From: Deltaproteobacteria bacterium
GTDB taxonomy: Bacteria > Myxococcota_A > UBA796 > UBA9615
Assembly (NCBI GenBank): GCA_029261955.1
Contig: JAJDAI010000154.1
Coordinates: 1-7,318 of the forward strand
DNA length: 7,318 nucleotides
Reading direction: 5' to 3'
Below, in pieces: positions 1 through 6,551 of this stretch. The number at the start of each line of letters is the position of its first letter. Position 1 is the stretch's first letter. The translations under genes and the position numbers were made by a program. The notes under the pieces were generated by a model. It searched no databases and was not told the origin of the DNA. It was given only the letters and a program-made list of their open reading frames with translations.

Positions 1-965
1 GCCTGGGCCGCGAAGCCCTCGGCCTGAGCCCCAGCCAGAACGACCTCGCGGAACGCCAGGCCTGCGCCGCCGTCGGCCAGAGCCGCCTCATGGCGCTCTA
101 CGAGCAGGGCTTCTCGCGCCTCGGTCTGGTCTGCGGGCAGGTGCTGCTGACCGAAGGCGACTTCGACGACCGCCTCCGCTACCTGAACCTGCGCTCCACG
201 CTCTTCGCGCTGCTGCGCTGCGGCGCGGTGCCGATCATCAACGAGAACGACGCGGTCTCCACCGAGGAGCTGGCCTGCGAGGAGCGGGGGGGTCGCCCGG
301 TCTTCGGCGACAACGACCGGCTCTCGGCGCTCGTGGCCAGCAAGCTCGACGCGGACCTGCTCATCCTGCTGACCGACGTGGATGGCCTGCACGAGCGGGA
401 CCCACGCGAGAGCCCGGGCGCGCCCCTGGTGCCCGCGGTCCGGGCCGACGGCAGCAACCTGCCGGCCAACTTCGGCGGGGAGCCCGGCGGCGACGGCTCG
501 CGGGGCGGCATGTCCAGCAAGGTCGAGGCGGCCCGGATCGCCGCCCGCGCCGGCTGCCACGCCCTCATCGCCAACGGGCGCACGCCGGGCCTGCTGGCCT
601 CGCTGCTCGACGGGGCGGAGGGCGGGACCTGGTTCCAGGCCGACGCGCCGCTCTCGGCCCGCAAGTCCTGGATCGCCTTCGCCACCGCGCCGCGCGGCAC
701 CCTCCTCCTCGACGAGGGCGCGGTGCGTGCCCTGCGGGAGCGCGGCGCCTCGCTGCTGGCGGTCGGGGTGCGGCAGGTGGATGGGGAGTTCTCGCGCGGG
801 GACGTCGTGCGGCTGGTGGACGCGAGCGGCACGCTGATCGGCCGAGGCCTGGTGCACGTCGACGCAGCACAAGCCCGCGCCTGGTGCCAGGGAAGCGCCC
901 CCACCGGCACCCGCAACCACGACGCCCTCGTGCACCGCGACCACCTGGTCCTGGAGTCCCCATGA
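1..965 (+). CDS. proB: Glutamate 5-kinase (gamma-glutamyl kinase), 5'-truncated by window edge
   Basis: Phosphorylates L-glutamate with ATP to give gamma-glutamyl phosphate, the first and usually proline-inhibited step of cytosolic proline synthesis. The frame is open from the first complete codon at position 3 and gives 320 visible residues ending at TGA 963-965; about 50-60 N-terminal residues, with the first nucleotide-binding loop, lie before the window. Visible kinase (amino-acid kinase fold) motifs, numbered from position 3: VGQSRLM near residue 25, INENDAV (N80, N82, D83, glutamate binding), GDNDRLSA (102-109), LLTDVDGL around T124-D125, and GGMSSK (168-173). From about residue 220 (RKSWIAF) a C-terminal PUA domain follows, including FSRGDVVRL and the closing ALVHRDHLVL. 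The PUA domain is typical of bacterial ProB and absent from the eukaryotic fused enzyme. An internal ATG at 90 is not the real start, since conserved ProB sequence (AERQACAAVGQ) precedes it. It overlaps proA by 4 nt. Confidence 0.96.
   Translation, partial: LGREALGLSPSQNDLAERQACAAVGQSRLMALYEQGFSRLGLVCGQVLLTEGDFDDRLRYLNLRSTLFALLRCGAVPIINENDAVSTEELACEERGGRPVFGDNDRLSALVASKLDADLLILLTDVDGLHERDPRESPGAPLVPAVRADGSNLPANFGGEPGGDGSRGGMSSKVEAARIAARAGCHALIANGRTPGLLASLLDGAEGGTWFQADAPLSARKSWIAFATAPRGTLLLDEGAVRALRERGASLLAVGVRQVDGEFSRGDVVRLVDASGTLIGRGLVHVDAAQARAWCQGSAPTGTRNHDALVHRDHLVLESP
953..956 (+). promoter_or_regulatory. Shine-Dalgarno of proA, inside the proB 3' end
   Basis: GGAG lies 5 nt before the ATG at 962 and inside the last proB codons. 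With the ATGA stop/start overlap it supports 962 as the proA start rather than the in-frame ATG at 884, which lies within proB and would add 26 non-conserved residues. The arrangement implies translational coupling (inference). Confidence 0.6.
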
Positions 966-2239
966 GCGACCTGCGCCCCCGCGCCGCCGCCGCCCGCGCC
1001 GCCCAGCGACAGCTCGGCAGCGCCGCCCCCGAAGCCCGATCGCTGGCGCTGCGGCGCCTCGCGGAGCTGCTGAAGCAGAACAGCCAGGCCATCCTCGAGG
1101 CGAACGCCCAGGACGTGCAGGCGGCGCGCGAGGCGGGCATCGAGCAGCCCCTCCTGGACCGGCTGGGCCTGAGCGCGGCGAAGCTGGACACCCTGCGCGG
1201 CGGCCTCGCGACCCTGGCCGAGCAGGTCGATCCGCTGGGCCGGCGCCTGCGCGCGACCGAGCTGGACGACGGGCTGGCGCTGGAGCAGGTGACGAGCCCC
1301 CTGGGCCTGCTGCTGATCATCTTCGAGAGCCGCCCCGACGCCGTGATCCAGATCGGCGGACTGGCCCTGCGATCGGGCAACGCCGTTCTGCTCAAGGGCG
1401 GCTCCGAGGCCTCGCGATCCAACCGGATCCTGGTCGATCTGCTGCGCCGCGCGCTGCGCGAGTCCGACCTGCCCGAAGACGCGGTCCAGGGCGTCCAGGG
1501 GCGCGCCGCGGTGGCCGAGCTGCTGGCCTTCGACGACCTCATCGACCTCGTCATCCCCCGCGGCTCGGGCGCGCTGGTCAAGAGCATCCAGCAGTCCACC
1601 CGCATCGCGGTGCTGGGCCACGCAGAGGGCATCTGCCACCTCTACCTCGCGGACGACGCCGAGCCCGCCATGGCGGCGCGCCTCGCCGTGGACGGCAAGT
1701 GCGACTACCCGGCCGCCTGCAACGCGACCGAGACGCTGCTGGTGCACGCCGGTTTCCTGCCGGCGCTCGCTGGCGTCGCGGAGGCCTTGCAGGGGCGAGG
1801 GGTCACGCTGCGCGGCGACGAGCGCGCGGTTTCGGCCCTGGGCTGCGAGCCCGCCACCGAGGCCGACTGGAACACGGAGTACGGCGACCTCGTGCTCAGC
1901 GTGCATGTCGTGGACAGCGACCGCGAGGCCATCGACTTCATCCATGCGCACGGCAGCGGCCACACCGACGCCATCTGCACGGCCTCCACCGAGCGCGGCG
2001 AGGCCTTCCTGCGCCAGGTGGACTCCGCCTCGGTCTTCCACAACGCCAGCACGCGCTTCGCCGACGGCTACCGCTACGGCCTCGGCGCCGAGGTGGGCAT
2101 CAGCACAGGCCGCATCCACGCGCGCGGCCCGGTCGGCGTGGACGGGTTGCTGACGACGCGGTGGTTGCTGCGGGGCTCGGGCCAGGGCGCCGCGGACTAC
2201 GGTCCGGGCAAGCGCGACTTCACCTGGCGCGGGCTCTGA
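962..2239 (+). CDS. proA: Glutamate-5-semialdehyde dehydrogenase (gamma-glutamyl phosphate reductase), P5CS-like subtype
   Basis: Reduces gamma-glutamyl phosphate with NADPH to glutamate-5-semialdehyde, which cyclises to pyrroline-5-carboxylate: the second step of proline synthesis. The 425-residue product is normal for ProA (about 415-420). Visible motifs: FESRPDAVIQIGGLALRSGN leading to LLKGGSEASRSN (K145-N154), VIPRGSGALV, GHAEGICHLY, the catalytic-cysteine motif YPAACNATETLL with C253, TEYGDL, the ProA family signature around residues 317-338 (VDSDREAIDFIHAHGSGHTD), and FHNASTRFADGYRYGLGAEVGIST followed by RIHARGPVGVDGLLTTRWLLRG. From memory, the EGICH, YPAACNA and GLLTT(R/K)WLLRG segments match the reductase half of eukaryotic P5CS better than E. 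coli-type ProA. The start overlaps the proB stop as ATGA, with GGAG 5 nt upstream, so it is probably co-transcribed and coupled with proB. Confidence 0.96.
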   Translation: MSDLRPRAAAARAAQRQLGSAAPEARSLALRRLAELLKQNSQAILEANAQDVQAAREAGIEQPLLDRLGLSAAKLDTLRGGLATLAEQVDPLGRRLRATELDDGLALEQVTSPLGLLLIIFESRPDAVIQIGGLALRSGNAVLLKGGSEASRSNRILVDLLRRALRESDLPEDAVQGVQGRAAVAELLAFDDLIDLVIPRGSGALVKSIQQSTRIAVLGHAEGICHLYLADDAEPAMAARLAVDGKCDYPAACNATETLLVHAGFLPALAGVAEALQGRGVTLRGDERAVSALGCEPATEADWNTEYGDLVLSVHVVDSDREAIDFIHAHGSGHTDAICTASTERGEAFLRQVDSASVFHNASTRFADGYRYGLGAEVGISTGRIHARGPVGVDGLLTTRWLLRGSGQGAADYGPGKRDFTWRGL

Positions 2240-2259
2240 GGAGAGCCTCAGGCTCCTCC
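2240..2259. terminator. Possible bidirectional hairpin at the proA / HDOD-gene junction
   Basis: GGAGAGCC (2240-2247) can pair with GGCT-c-CTCC (2251-2259): eight base pairs with one bulged C and a TCA loop. It sits exactly on the 8-bp gap between two convergent stop codons (TGA of proA at 2237-2239; TGA of the minus gene read from 2248-2250). There is no T-tract on either side, so it is not a standard intrinsic terminator; it could stop or process both transcripts, or be chance in GC-rich DNA. Confidence 0.3.
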
Positions 2260-3570
2260 GGCCTGCGCCAACCAGGCGTCGGCGTGCGCGAAGAGCTCGT
2301 CCATCTCCGCCTCTGAGACCCCCAGCTCGAGCAGCAGGGGCTGGGCATCCGGCGCCGCCCCGCCGTGCGCGCAGTCGTGGCCGGTGCGAATGGCCCAGGT
2401 CCACGCGAGCAGCACGATGGTCGCCTGGAGCCGCAGGTCCTCCGTCGGCAGCTTGGAGGGGTCGTGGTGGGCGCCGGCGACCTGGACCAGCTCCGCGGGC
2501 ATGCGCCAGGTCTCGAGGACCCGGGCGCCGATCGTCTCGTGCAGCTCGTCCATGGGGGCCTGGAGCAGGCGCAGCGTCGCCGCGGGGCCCCGCTGGTCGG
2601 GCTTCAGCTGCGAAGCCAGGCGCAGGAAGACCAACTCCCCCGCGTTGTGCAGCAGGCCCAGCGTGTAGGTCCGCTCGGGATCCCCGATGGCGAGCAGATC
2701 GCTGAGCTCCTTCGCGCCCCGGGCGGTGACCAGCACGTTGCGCCAGGTGTCCCGCGCGATGTCCTCCAGCGGCGTGCCGTCCATGCGGAACATGTCGCCC
2801 AGGATGACCTCGCGCGCCAGGCGCAGGCTCTCGTCGTTGCCGAGCCGCATGCAGGCCTCGCGGGCGGAGCGCGCCTCGCCCCGACCGGCGTAGGTGGGGC
2901 TGTTGGCCTCCTGGAGCACCCGGCTGGTCACGGCGGGGTCGGCGCTGACCACCTCGAGGACCTCGTTGACCCCGCAGGTCGGCATCGACATGAGCTCCTG
3001 CACCCGCTCGCCCAGGGTCGAGAGCGAAGGCAGCGCCACCTCGCCCCGGTTCAGCTCGTCCACCAGCATGGCCACCGGCCCGCGCACCCCGTCCAGCTCG
3101 GCGGCGGTGCCGGCCGCTGCCTTCGCTGCGGCTTCCTCTTCGCGCTCGAGCCGCTCGACGAGCCGGTCGAGCACCTCGCTGAGCTCGGTGGAGCGCACGG
3201 GGCGCACGATGAAGTCGACCACGCCCCGCCGGACCATGCGGATCAGGTCCACGCCGCCCGGCTCCTCACCGACGCCGACGAGGTGCACGCCCGGCCCCTC
3301 GCGGTGCAGGTGGCGGATGAGGGCCTGGCCGCCGGCCCGCCGGTCGTCCACGTCGAGCAGAACGCCCGCGATGCCGCCGGCGGCGATGGCCTGGAGCGCA
3401 TCCTGCGCGTCCTGAGACCACTCCGCGGCGAAGCCCAGCTCGCGCACAGCCGCGCAGAGCTCCTCGGCCGTGCGGCGATCGGCCTCGACCACCAGGAACG
3501 TGCGCTCCGCTCCCCCCGGAGCGCGGCCCTCCGTCGAAAACGGGTCGGCTACAAGCGCCAGTCCAGCCAT
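2248..3570 (-). CDS. HDOD-domain protein with N-terminal degenerate receiver (REC-like) domain
   Basis: Probably a cytoplasmic signalling or regulatory protein of 440 residues. Residues 24-142 read as a receiver fold: hydrophobic strand TFLVVEAD (acidic E29, D31), GVLLDVDD with D73 at the phospho-acceptor place, and VDFIVRPV ending the domain. R123 replaces the near-invariant Lys, and the Thr/Ser position (around G99-V100 in HLVGVGEE) is not hydroxylated, so phosphorylation may be lost or altered. Residues about 127-160 form a charged, Ala/Glu-rich helix linker. An HDOD domain spans roughly 178-385: ALPSL, the ADPAVTSRVLQEANSP helix (210-225), ACMRLG (239-244), TLGLLHNAGELVFL with HN (308-309) in place of a catalytic HD, ETIGARVLETWRMP (345-358) and AHHD (367-370). 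HDOD proteins are usually non-enzymatic scaffolds in signalling, motility or c-di-GMP networks (family knowledge); the partner here is unknown. A strong SD (GGGAGG, 6 nt spacer) supports the start. Confidence 0.88.
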   Translation of the reverse strand: MAGLALVADPFSTEGRAPGGAERTFLVVEADRRTAEELCAAVRELGFAAEWSQDAQDALQAIAAGGIAGVLLDVDDRRAGGQALIRHLHREGPGVHLVGVGEEPGGVDLIRMVRRGVVDFIVRPVRSTELSEVLDRLVERLEREEEAAAKAAAGTAAELDGVRGPVAMLVDELNRGEVALPSLSTLGERVQELMSMPTCGVNEVLEVVSADPAVTSRVLQEANSPTYAGRGEARSAREACMRLGNDESLRLAREVILGDMFRMDGTPLEDIARDTWRNVLVTARGAKELSDLLAIGDPERTYTLGLLHNAGELVFLRLASQLKPDQRGPAATLRLLQAPMDELHETIGARVLETWRMPAELVQVAGAHHDPSKLPTEDLRLQATIVLLAWTWAIRTGHDCAHGGAAPDAQPLLLELGVSEAEMDELFAHADAWLAQAGGA

Positions 3571-3576
3571 CAGAAA

Positions 3577-3582
3577 CCTCCC
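3577..3582 (-). promoter_or_regulatory. Strong Shine-Dalgarno of the REC-HDOD gene
   Basis: On the minus strand GGGAGG precedes the ATG (3568-3570) by 6 nt (TTTCTG). It fixes the start of the HDOD gene. The 78 bp separating this gene from the upstream minus-strand gene (3571-3648) show no clear sigma70-type promoter or terminator, so co-transcription with the upstream gene is possible but unproven. Confidence 0.7.
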
Positions 3583-3648
3583 ACCCCCACCTTTCGGATG
3601 GGTCAGAGAGGACTTGAGCGCTTCCTGCGGAGTTCTGGCACGCCTGCT

Positions 3649-4374
3649 CTAGCGAAGCGCGCGAACGACCGGGCGGGCGAGCACGGCGCTGGCGGGGCCG
3701 GCCGTGTAGTGCAACTCGAAGGACGCGCTGCCGCCGGGCGGCACGTCGATCTCGGTGCGCGCCGCGTGGCCCTCGTCCTCGAGCCACTTGCCCTTGTCCT
3801 TCCACCCCCCGCGCAGGCGGAGCTTGAGCGGCTGGAGGCTCGGGTTGCGCACCTCGCCGAAGGCGCGGGTCGGCTCGGCCTCGCGCACGAGGAAGGCGGG
3901 GGCCGCGATGGGGCGCAGCCAGGAGTAGTCGATCTCCTGGGCCGGGTGTTCACCGAAGGCCACCCTGAGCACGCCGCTCTTCGCCAGCTGGGCCAGCGCC
4001 GCCGGGTCGGGTGTGGCTTCGACCTCGCCCTCCACGACCGGCCAGCGCAGCTCCAGCCCGGGGCCGAAGCCCAGGGTGAGGGTGCCCTCGAAGAGCATGC
4101 CTTCACCGGGATCGCCCTCGCGCTGCTCGCGCACGTTGGTCCAGCGCAGCTCGCGCAGATCGGAGAGGTCCGCCTCCGCCGTGACTGCGCGGCCTGCGGG
4201 GGCGGCGTGGGTCTTCAGGTCGACGTTGGGGTGCTCGTCCGCCGTCTGCGGCGCGGGCTCCGGGGCCGCGGCCTGCTTGGCGTTCCAGGCGTCCAGCGCG
4301 CGCTGCCCCCCGATGAAGAGCACCGCGGCGGTGAGGATCCAGGTCAGCGGGCTGTTCTTCGGCGAAGCGGACAT
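3649..4374 (-). CDS. Unrecognised protein with N-terminal signal anchor, probably envelope-located
   Basis: I do not recognise a family. The likely product is 241 residues, from ATG 4372-4374 (MSASPKNSPLTW...) to TAG at 3649-3651. Residues 9-23 (PLTWILTAAVLFIGG) form one short hydrophobic segment after a Lys-containing N-terminus, fitting an uncleaved anchor or signal peptide. Residues about 32-50 are an Ala/Pro/Gln/Glu linker. The rest is beta-rich, with alternating hydrophobic strands (GTLTLGFGPGLELRWPVVEG; LKLRLRGGW; TEIDVPPGGSASFELHY), resembling an Ig-like or beta-sandwich fold at the C-terminus; this is inference. There is no cysteine in the mature part and no visible enzyme motif. The frame stays open to another ATG at 4470, but that would add 32 Arg/Gly/Cys-rich residues across the divergent promoter region, so I prefer 4374. 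No good SD precedes it; an in-frame GTG at 4381-4383 is an alternative. It lies upstream of the HDOD gene on the same strand. Confidence 0.7.
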   Translation of the reverse strand: MSASPKNSPLTWILTAAVLFIGGQRALDAWNAKQAAAPEPAPQTADEHPNVDLKTHAAPAGRAVTAEADLSDLRELRWTNVREQREGDPGEGMLFEGTLTLGFGPGLELRWPVVEGEVEATPDPAALAQLAKSGVLRVAFGEHPAQEIDYSWLRPIAAPAFLVREAEPTRAFGEVRNPSLQPLKLRLRGGWKDKGKWLEDEGHAARTEIDVPPGGSASFELHYTAGPASAVLARPVVRALR

Positions 4375-4382
4375 GCGGCGCA

Positions 4383-4393
4383 CTGTGCCACAG
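4383..4393. repeat. Small perfect dyad CTGTG-C-CACAG in divergent intergenic region
   Basis: An 11-bp palindrome with 5-bp arms and one central base, 9 bp upstream of the preferred ATG of the minus-strand anchored protein. Its place in the 5' leader or promoter of that gene would suit an operator half-site or a small leader hairpin. No function can be assigned from sequence. Confidence 0.35.
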
Positions 4394-4395
4394 CC

Positions 4396-4416
4396 CCCCC
4401 AGGCGTGGTCTGGGGG
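4396..4416. repeat. Inverted repeat CCCCCAG-N7-CTGGGGG in divergent intergenic region
   Basis: Perfect 7-bp GC-rich arms (4396-4402 and 4410-4416) with a GCGTGGT loop, in the middle of the 107-bp region between divergent genes. It is upstream of both genes, so a terminator role is unlikely; an operator or leader hairpin for the minus-strand gene is possible. Confidence 0.4.
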
Positions 4417-4426
4417 AGCGCGCTCG

Positions 4427-4454
4427 TTGCGCCCGCGGCACGCTCGACTATTGT
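4427..4454 (+). promoter_or_regulatory. Weak candidate sigma70-like promoter for the M13 peptidase gene
   Basis: TTGCGC (4427-4432) and TATTGT (4449-4454) are separated by 16 bp and would place transcription start near 4461, giving a leader of about 20 nt before the ATG at 4482. The -35 box matches consensus at 3 of 6 and the -10 at 4 of 6. ACTATTGT is one of the few AT-richer spots in the region. An inverted repeat, GTGCG-CGGC-CGCAC (4453-4466), overlaps the predicted start site and could act as an operator. Confidence 0.28.
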
Positions 4455-4472
4455 GCGCGGCCGCACCCACCT

Positions 4473-4477
4473 GGAGG
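4473..4477 (+). promoter_or_regulatory. Shine-Dalgarno of the M13 peptidase gene
   Basis: GGAGG ends 4 nt before the ATG at 4482. It supports that start, which also gives a compact lipoprotein signal peptide. Confidence 0.7.
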
Positions 4478-4481
4478 ATCC

Positions 4482-6548
4482 ATGCGTCCCTGGTTCGCCC
4501 TCGCCCTGCTGCTCTGCGCCTGCCCCACCGAGAAGACCTCCCCCGAGAAGTCCGCCGATCCAGCCCCGCCCGCGGACCCCATCGCGGCCACGGTCACGGC
4601 GGCCATGGACACGAACGCGGACCCCTGCAACGACTTCTACCGCTACGCCTGCGGCGGCTGGGTCGACAACTCCGTGATCCCCGGCGACCAGTCGCGCTGG
4701 TCCCGCAGCTTCTCGGTGATCCGCGAGTCGAACCAGACGCTGCTGGAGGAGATCCTCAAGCAGTCCGCCGCCGAGCCCGGCGAGGACCCCGGGCAGCAGC
4801 TGCTGGGCGCCTACTTCGGGTCCTGCATGGACACGGACGCCATCGACGCCGCCGGCTTCGCGCCGCTCCAGGCCGACCTGAAGGCCGCCGCCGCGGTGAA
4901 GTCCCTGGACGACCTGATGACCGTCGCCGGCACGCAGCAGAGCCACAGCGGCGCGGCCGTGCTCTTCGACGGCGGGGTCTTCGCCGACTTCGAGGACCCG
5001 GGCCTGAACATCATGCACCTGGGTCAGGGCGGCCTCGGCCTGCCCGACCGGGACTACTACCTCAAGACCGATGCGGAGAGCCTGGCGCTGCTCACCGACT
5101 ACGAGGCCAACGTGGTGCGCTTCCTGGTCCTGGCCGGCACCGAGACGGACACGGCGCTCGCCGAGGCGACGGCGATCGTGGCCTTCGAGGCGAAGGTCGC
5201 CGCCATCCAGCTGCCCCGCGCCGAGCTGCGCGACCCCCAGAAGACCTACCACCGCCTCGAGCGGGCCGGGCTCCAGGAGCTGACGCCCTCGCTGAACTGG
5301 GACCTGTACTGGGCCGCCGCGGGCAACGCCGAGCTGACCGCCATCAACGTCAGCGTGCCCACCTACTTCAGCGCGCTCGAGACCCTCATCGCCGAGACCG
5401 TCGCCAGTGAGGGCGGCATCGACACGCTGCGCAGCTACCTGCGCTGGCACATCGTCAAGGCCTCGGCGCCCCGGCTCAACGCGCCCTTCCGCGACGCCCA
5501 CTTCGAGTTCTTCAAGACCCGGCTCGCCGGCCAGAAGGAGCAGAAGCCGCGCTGGAAGCAGTGCGTGGACGCGACCCAGAGCAGCCTCGGCGAGCTGCTC
5601 GGCCAGGCCTACGTGGACCGGCGCTTCTCGGGCGAGAGCAAGCCCACCGCCGTGGCGATGATCGAGGACATCGTGGATGCCTTCGCCACCGCGCTGCCGG
5701 AGCTGGAGTGGATGGACGAGGAGACCCGCGCCCGCGCCGTGGAGAAGGCGCGCGCCCTGGACCACAAGATCGGCTACCCCGACGAGTGGAAGGACTACAG
5801 CGAGCTGAACCTCGCCGGCGGCTGGTTCGGCAACGCCCGCGCCGCCGACTCCTTCGAGACCGCCCGGCAGCTGGCCAAGGTGGGCAACCCCGTGGACAAG
5901 GGCGAGTGGTTCATGCCGCCGTCGGCCGTCAACGCCTACTACAACCCGCTCTTCGGCGAGATCGTCTTCCCCGCCGGCATCCTCCAGCCGCCCTTCTTCA
6001 GCGCCGACTTCCCCCCGGCGATGAACTACGGCTCCATCGGCATGGTGATGGGCCACGAGCTGAGCCACGGCTTCGACGACTCGGGCCGCAAGTTCGACGC
6101 CGAGGGCCGCATGCGCGAGTGGTGGGCCCCCGAGGTCGCCGCCCGCTACGAGGAGCGCGCCGCCTGCGTCGAGGAGCAGTACAACGGCTACGAGCTGCGC
6201 GAGGGCATGGCCGTCAACGGCAAGCTGACCCTGGGCGAGAACATCGCGGACATCGCCGGCATCAAGCAGGCGCACCAGGCCTGGCGCAGCTCCGGGCTGC
6301 AGGATCCCGCCGCCGCGTCCATCGTGTCCGGGGTCACCAACGACCAGCTCTTCTTCCTGGCCTTCGCCCAGGGCTGGTGCAGCCTGGCGACCCCCGAGAT
6401 CGAGCAGATGCTGCTGACGGTGGACTCGCACTCCCCCGCCCTCTTCCGGGTCAACGGGCCGCTGGTCAACTACCCGGGCTTCGCCGAGGCCTACTCCTGC
6501 GCCGCGGGCACGCGCTTCGCGCCCGAGCAGCGCTGCGAGATCTGGTAG
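4482..6548 (+). CDS. M13 (neprilysin/PepO-like) zinc metallopeptidase, predicted lipoprotein
   Basis: A zinc endopeptidase expected to cleave peptides on the amino side of hydrophobic residues, probably outside the cytoplasm. The 688-residue product begins with a short signal (MRPWFALALLL) and lipobox LCAC with C14 as the predicted lipidated Cys; +2 is Pro, not Asp, which suits outer-membrane sorting in a Gram-negative. A Pro/Glu/Lys/Ala linker follows to about residue 45. The M13 N-terminal domain starts with DPCNDFYRYACGGW (47-60). Catalytic-domain motifs are intact: NAYY (484-487), EIVFPAGILQPPFF, zinc site HELSH (H525, E526, H529) followed by GFDD, GENIAD (third zinc ligand E586, D590), and the C-terminal SHSPALFRVNGPL with H650 and R656 at the neprilysin H711/R717 spacing, then the typical CEIW end. 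Length is normal (about 630-750), so the enzyme looks active. It is divergent from the anchored-protein gene and ends 3 bp from a convergent channel gene. PepO is a common label, but the substrate is unknown. Confidence 0.95.
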   Translation: MRPWFALALLLCACPTEKTSPEKSADPAPPADPIAATVTAAMDTNADPCNDFYRYACGGWVDNSVIPGDQSRWSRSFSVIRESNQTLLEEILKQSAAEPGEDPGQQLLGAYFGSCMDTDAIDAAGFAPLQADLKAAAAVKSLDDLMTVAGTQQSHSGAAVLFDGGVFADFEDPGLNIMHLGQGGLGLPDRDYYLKTDAESLALLTDYEANVVRFLVLAGTETDTALAEATAIVAFEAKVAAIQLPRAELRDPQKTYHRLERAGLQELTPSLNWDLYWAAAGNAELTAINVSVPTYFSALETLIAETVASEGGIDTLRSYLRWHIVKASAPRLNAPFRDAHFEFFKTRLAGQKEQKPRWKQCVDATQSSLGELLGQAYVDRRFSGESKPTAVAMIEDIVDAFATALPELEWMDEETRARAVEKARALDHKIGYPDEWKDYSELNLAGGWFGNARAADSFETARQLAKVGNPVDKGEWFMPPSAVNAYYNPLFGEIVFPAGILQPPFFSADFPPAMNYGSIGMVMGHELSHGFDDSGRKFDAEGRMREWWAPEVAARYEERAACVEEQYNGYELREGMAVNGKLTLGENIADIAGIKQAHQAWRSSGLQDPAAASIVSGVTNDQLFFLAFAQGWCSLATPEIEQMLLTVDSHSPALFRVNGPLVNYPGFAEAYSCAAGTRFAPEQRCEIW

Positions 6549-6551
6549 CCC

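Noticed and set aside
179..2404. Very long minus-strand open frame (741 codons) opposite proB and proA
   Set aside because: It is antisense to two certain genes, its translation is Arg/Ala/Gly-rich with no recognisable domain, and long antisense frames are expected where real genes have nearly all G/C third positions.
3634..3650. TGGCAC-containing stretch resembling a sigma54 -24 element
   Set aside because: On the plus strand TGGCACG is not followed by a proper TTGC -12 element at the right spacing, and it would point away from any plus-strand gene start.
3618..3660. Inverted repeat GCGCTTC ... GAAGCGC around the stop of the anchored-protein gene
   Set aside because: Only 7-bp arms separated by 29 nt and no T-tract; not a convincing terminator or operator.
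4375..4470. N-terminal extension of the anchored protein to an upstream ATG at 4470
   Set aside because: The extra 32 residues look non-coding (Arg/Gly/Cys-rich), would bury the hydrophobic anchor, and would overlap the divergent promoter region. The ATG at 4374 gives a normal signal-anchor N-terminus.
2365..4677. Long plus-strand open frame (770 codons) opposite the HDOD and anchored-protein genes
   Set aside because: It spans two minus-strand genes and the intergenic region between them, shows only low-complexity composition, and runs through a region where the HDOD motifs and SD fix the minus strand as coding.
4344..6431. Long minus-strand open frame (695 codons) opposite the M13 peptidase
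   Set aside because: The plus strand carries all M13 catalytic motifs in one intact frame; the antisense translation is a Gly/Ala/Val/Leu-rich shadow without family resemblance.
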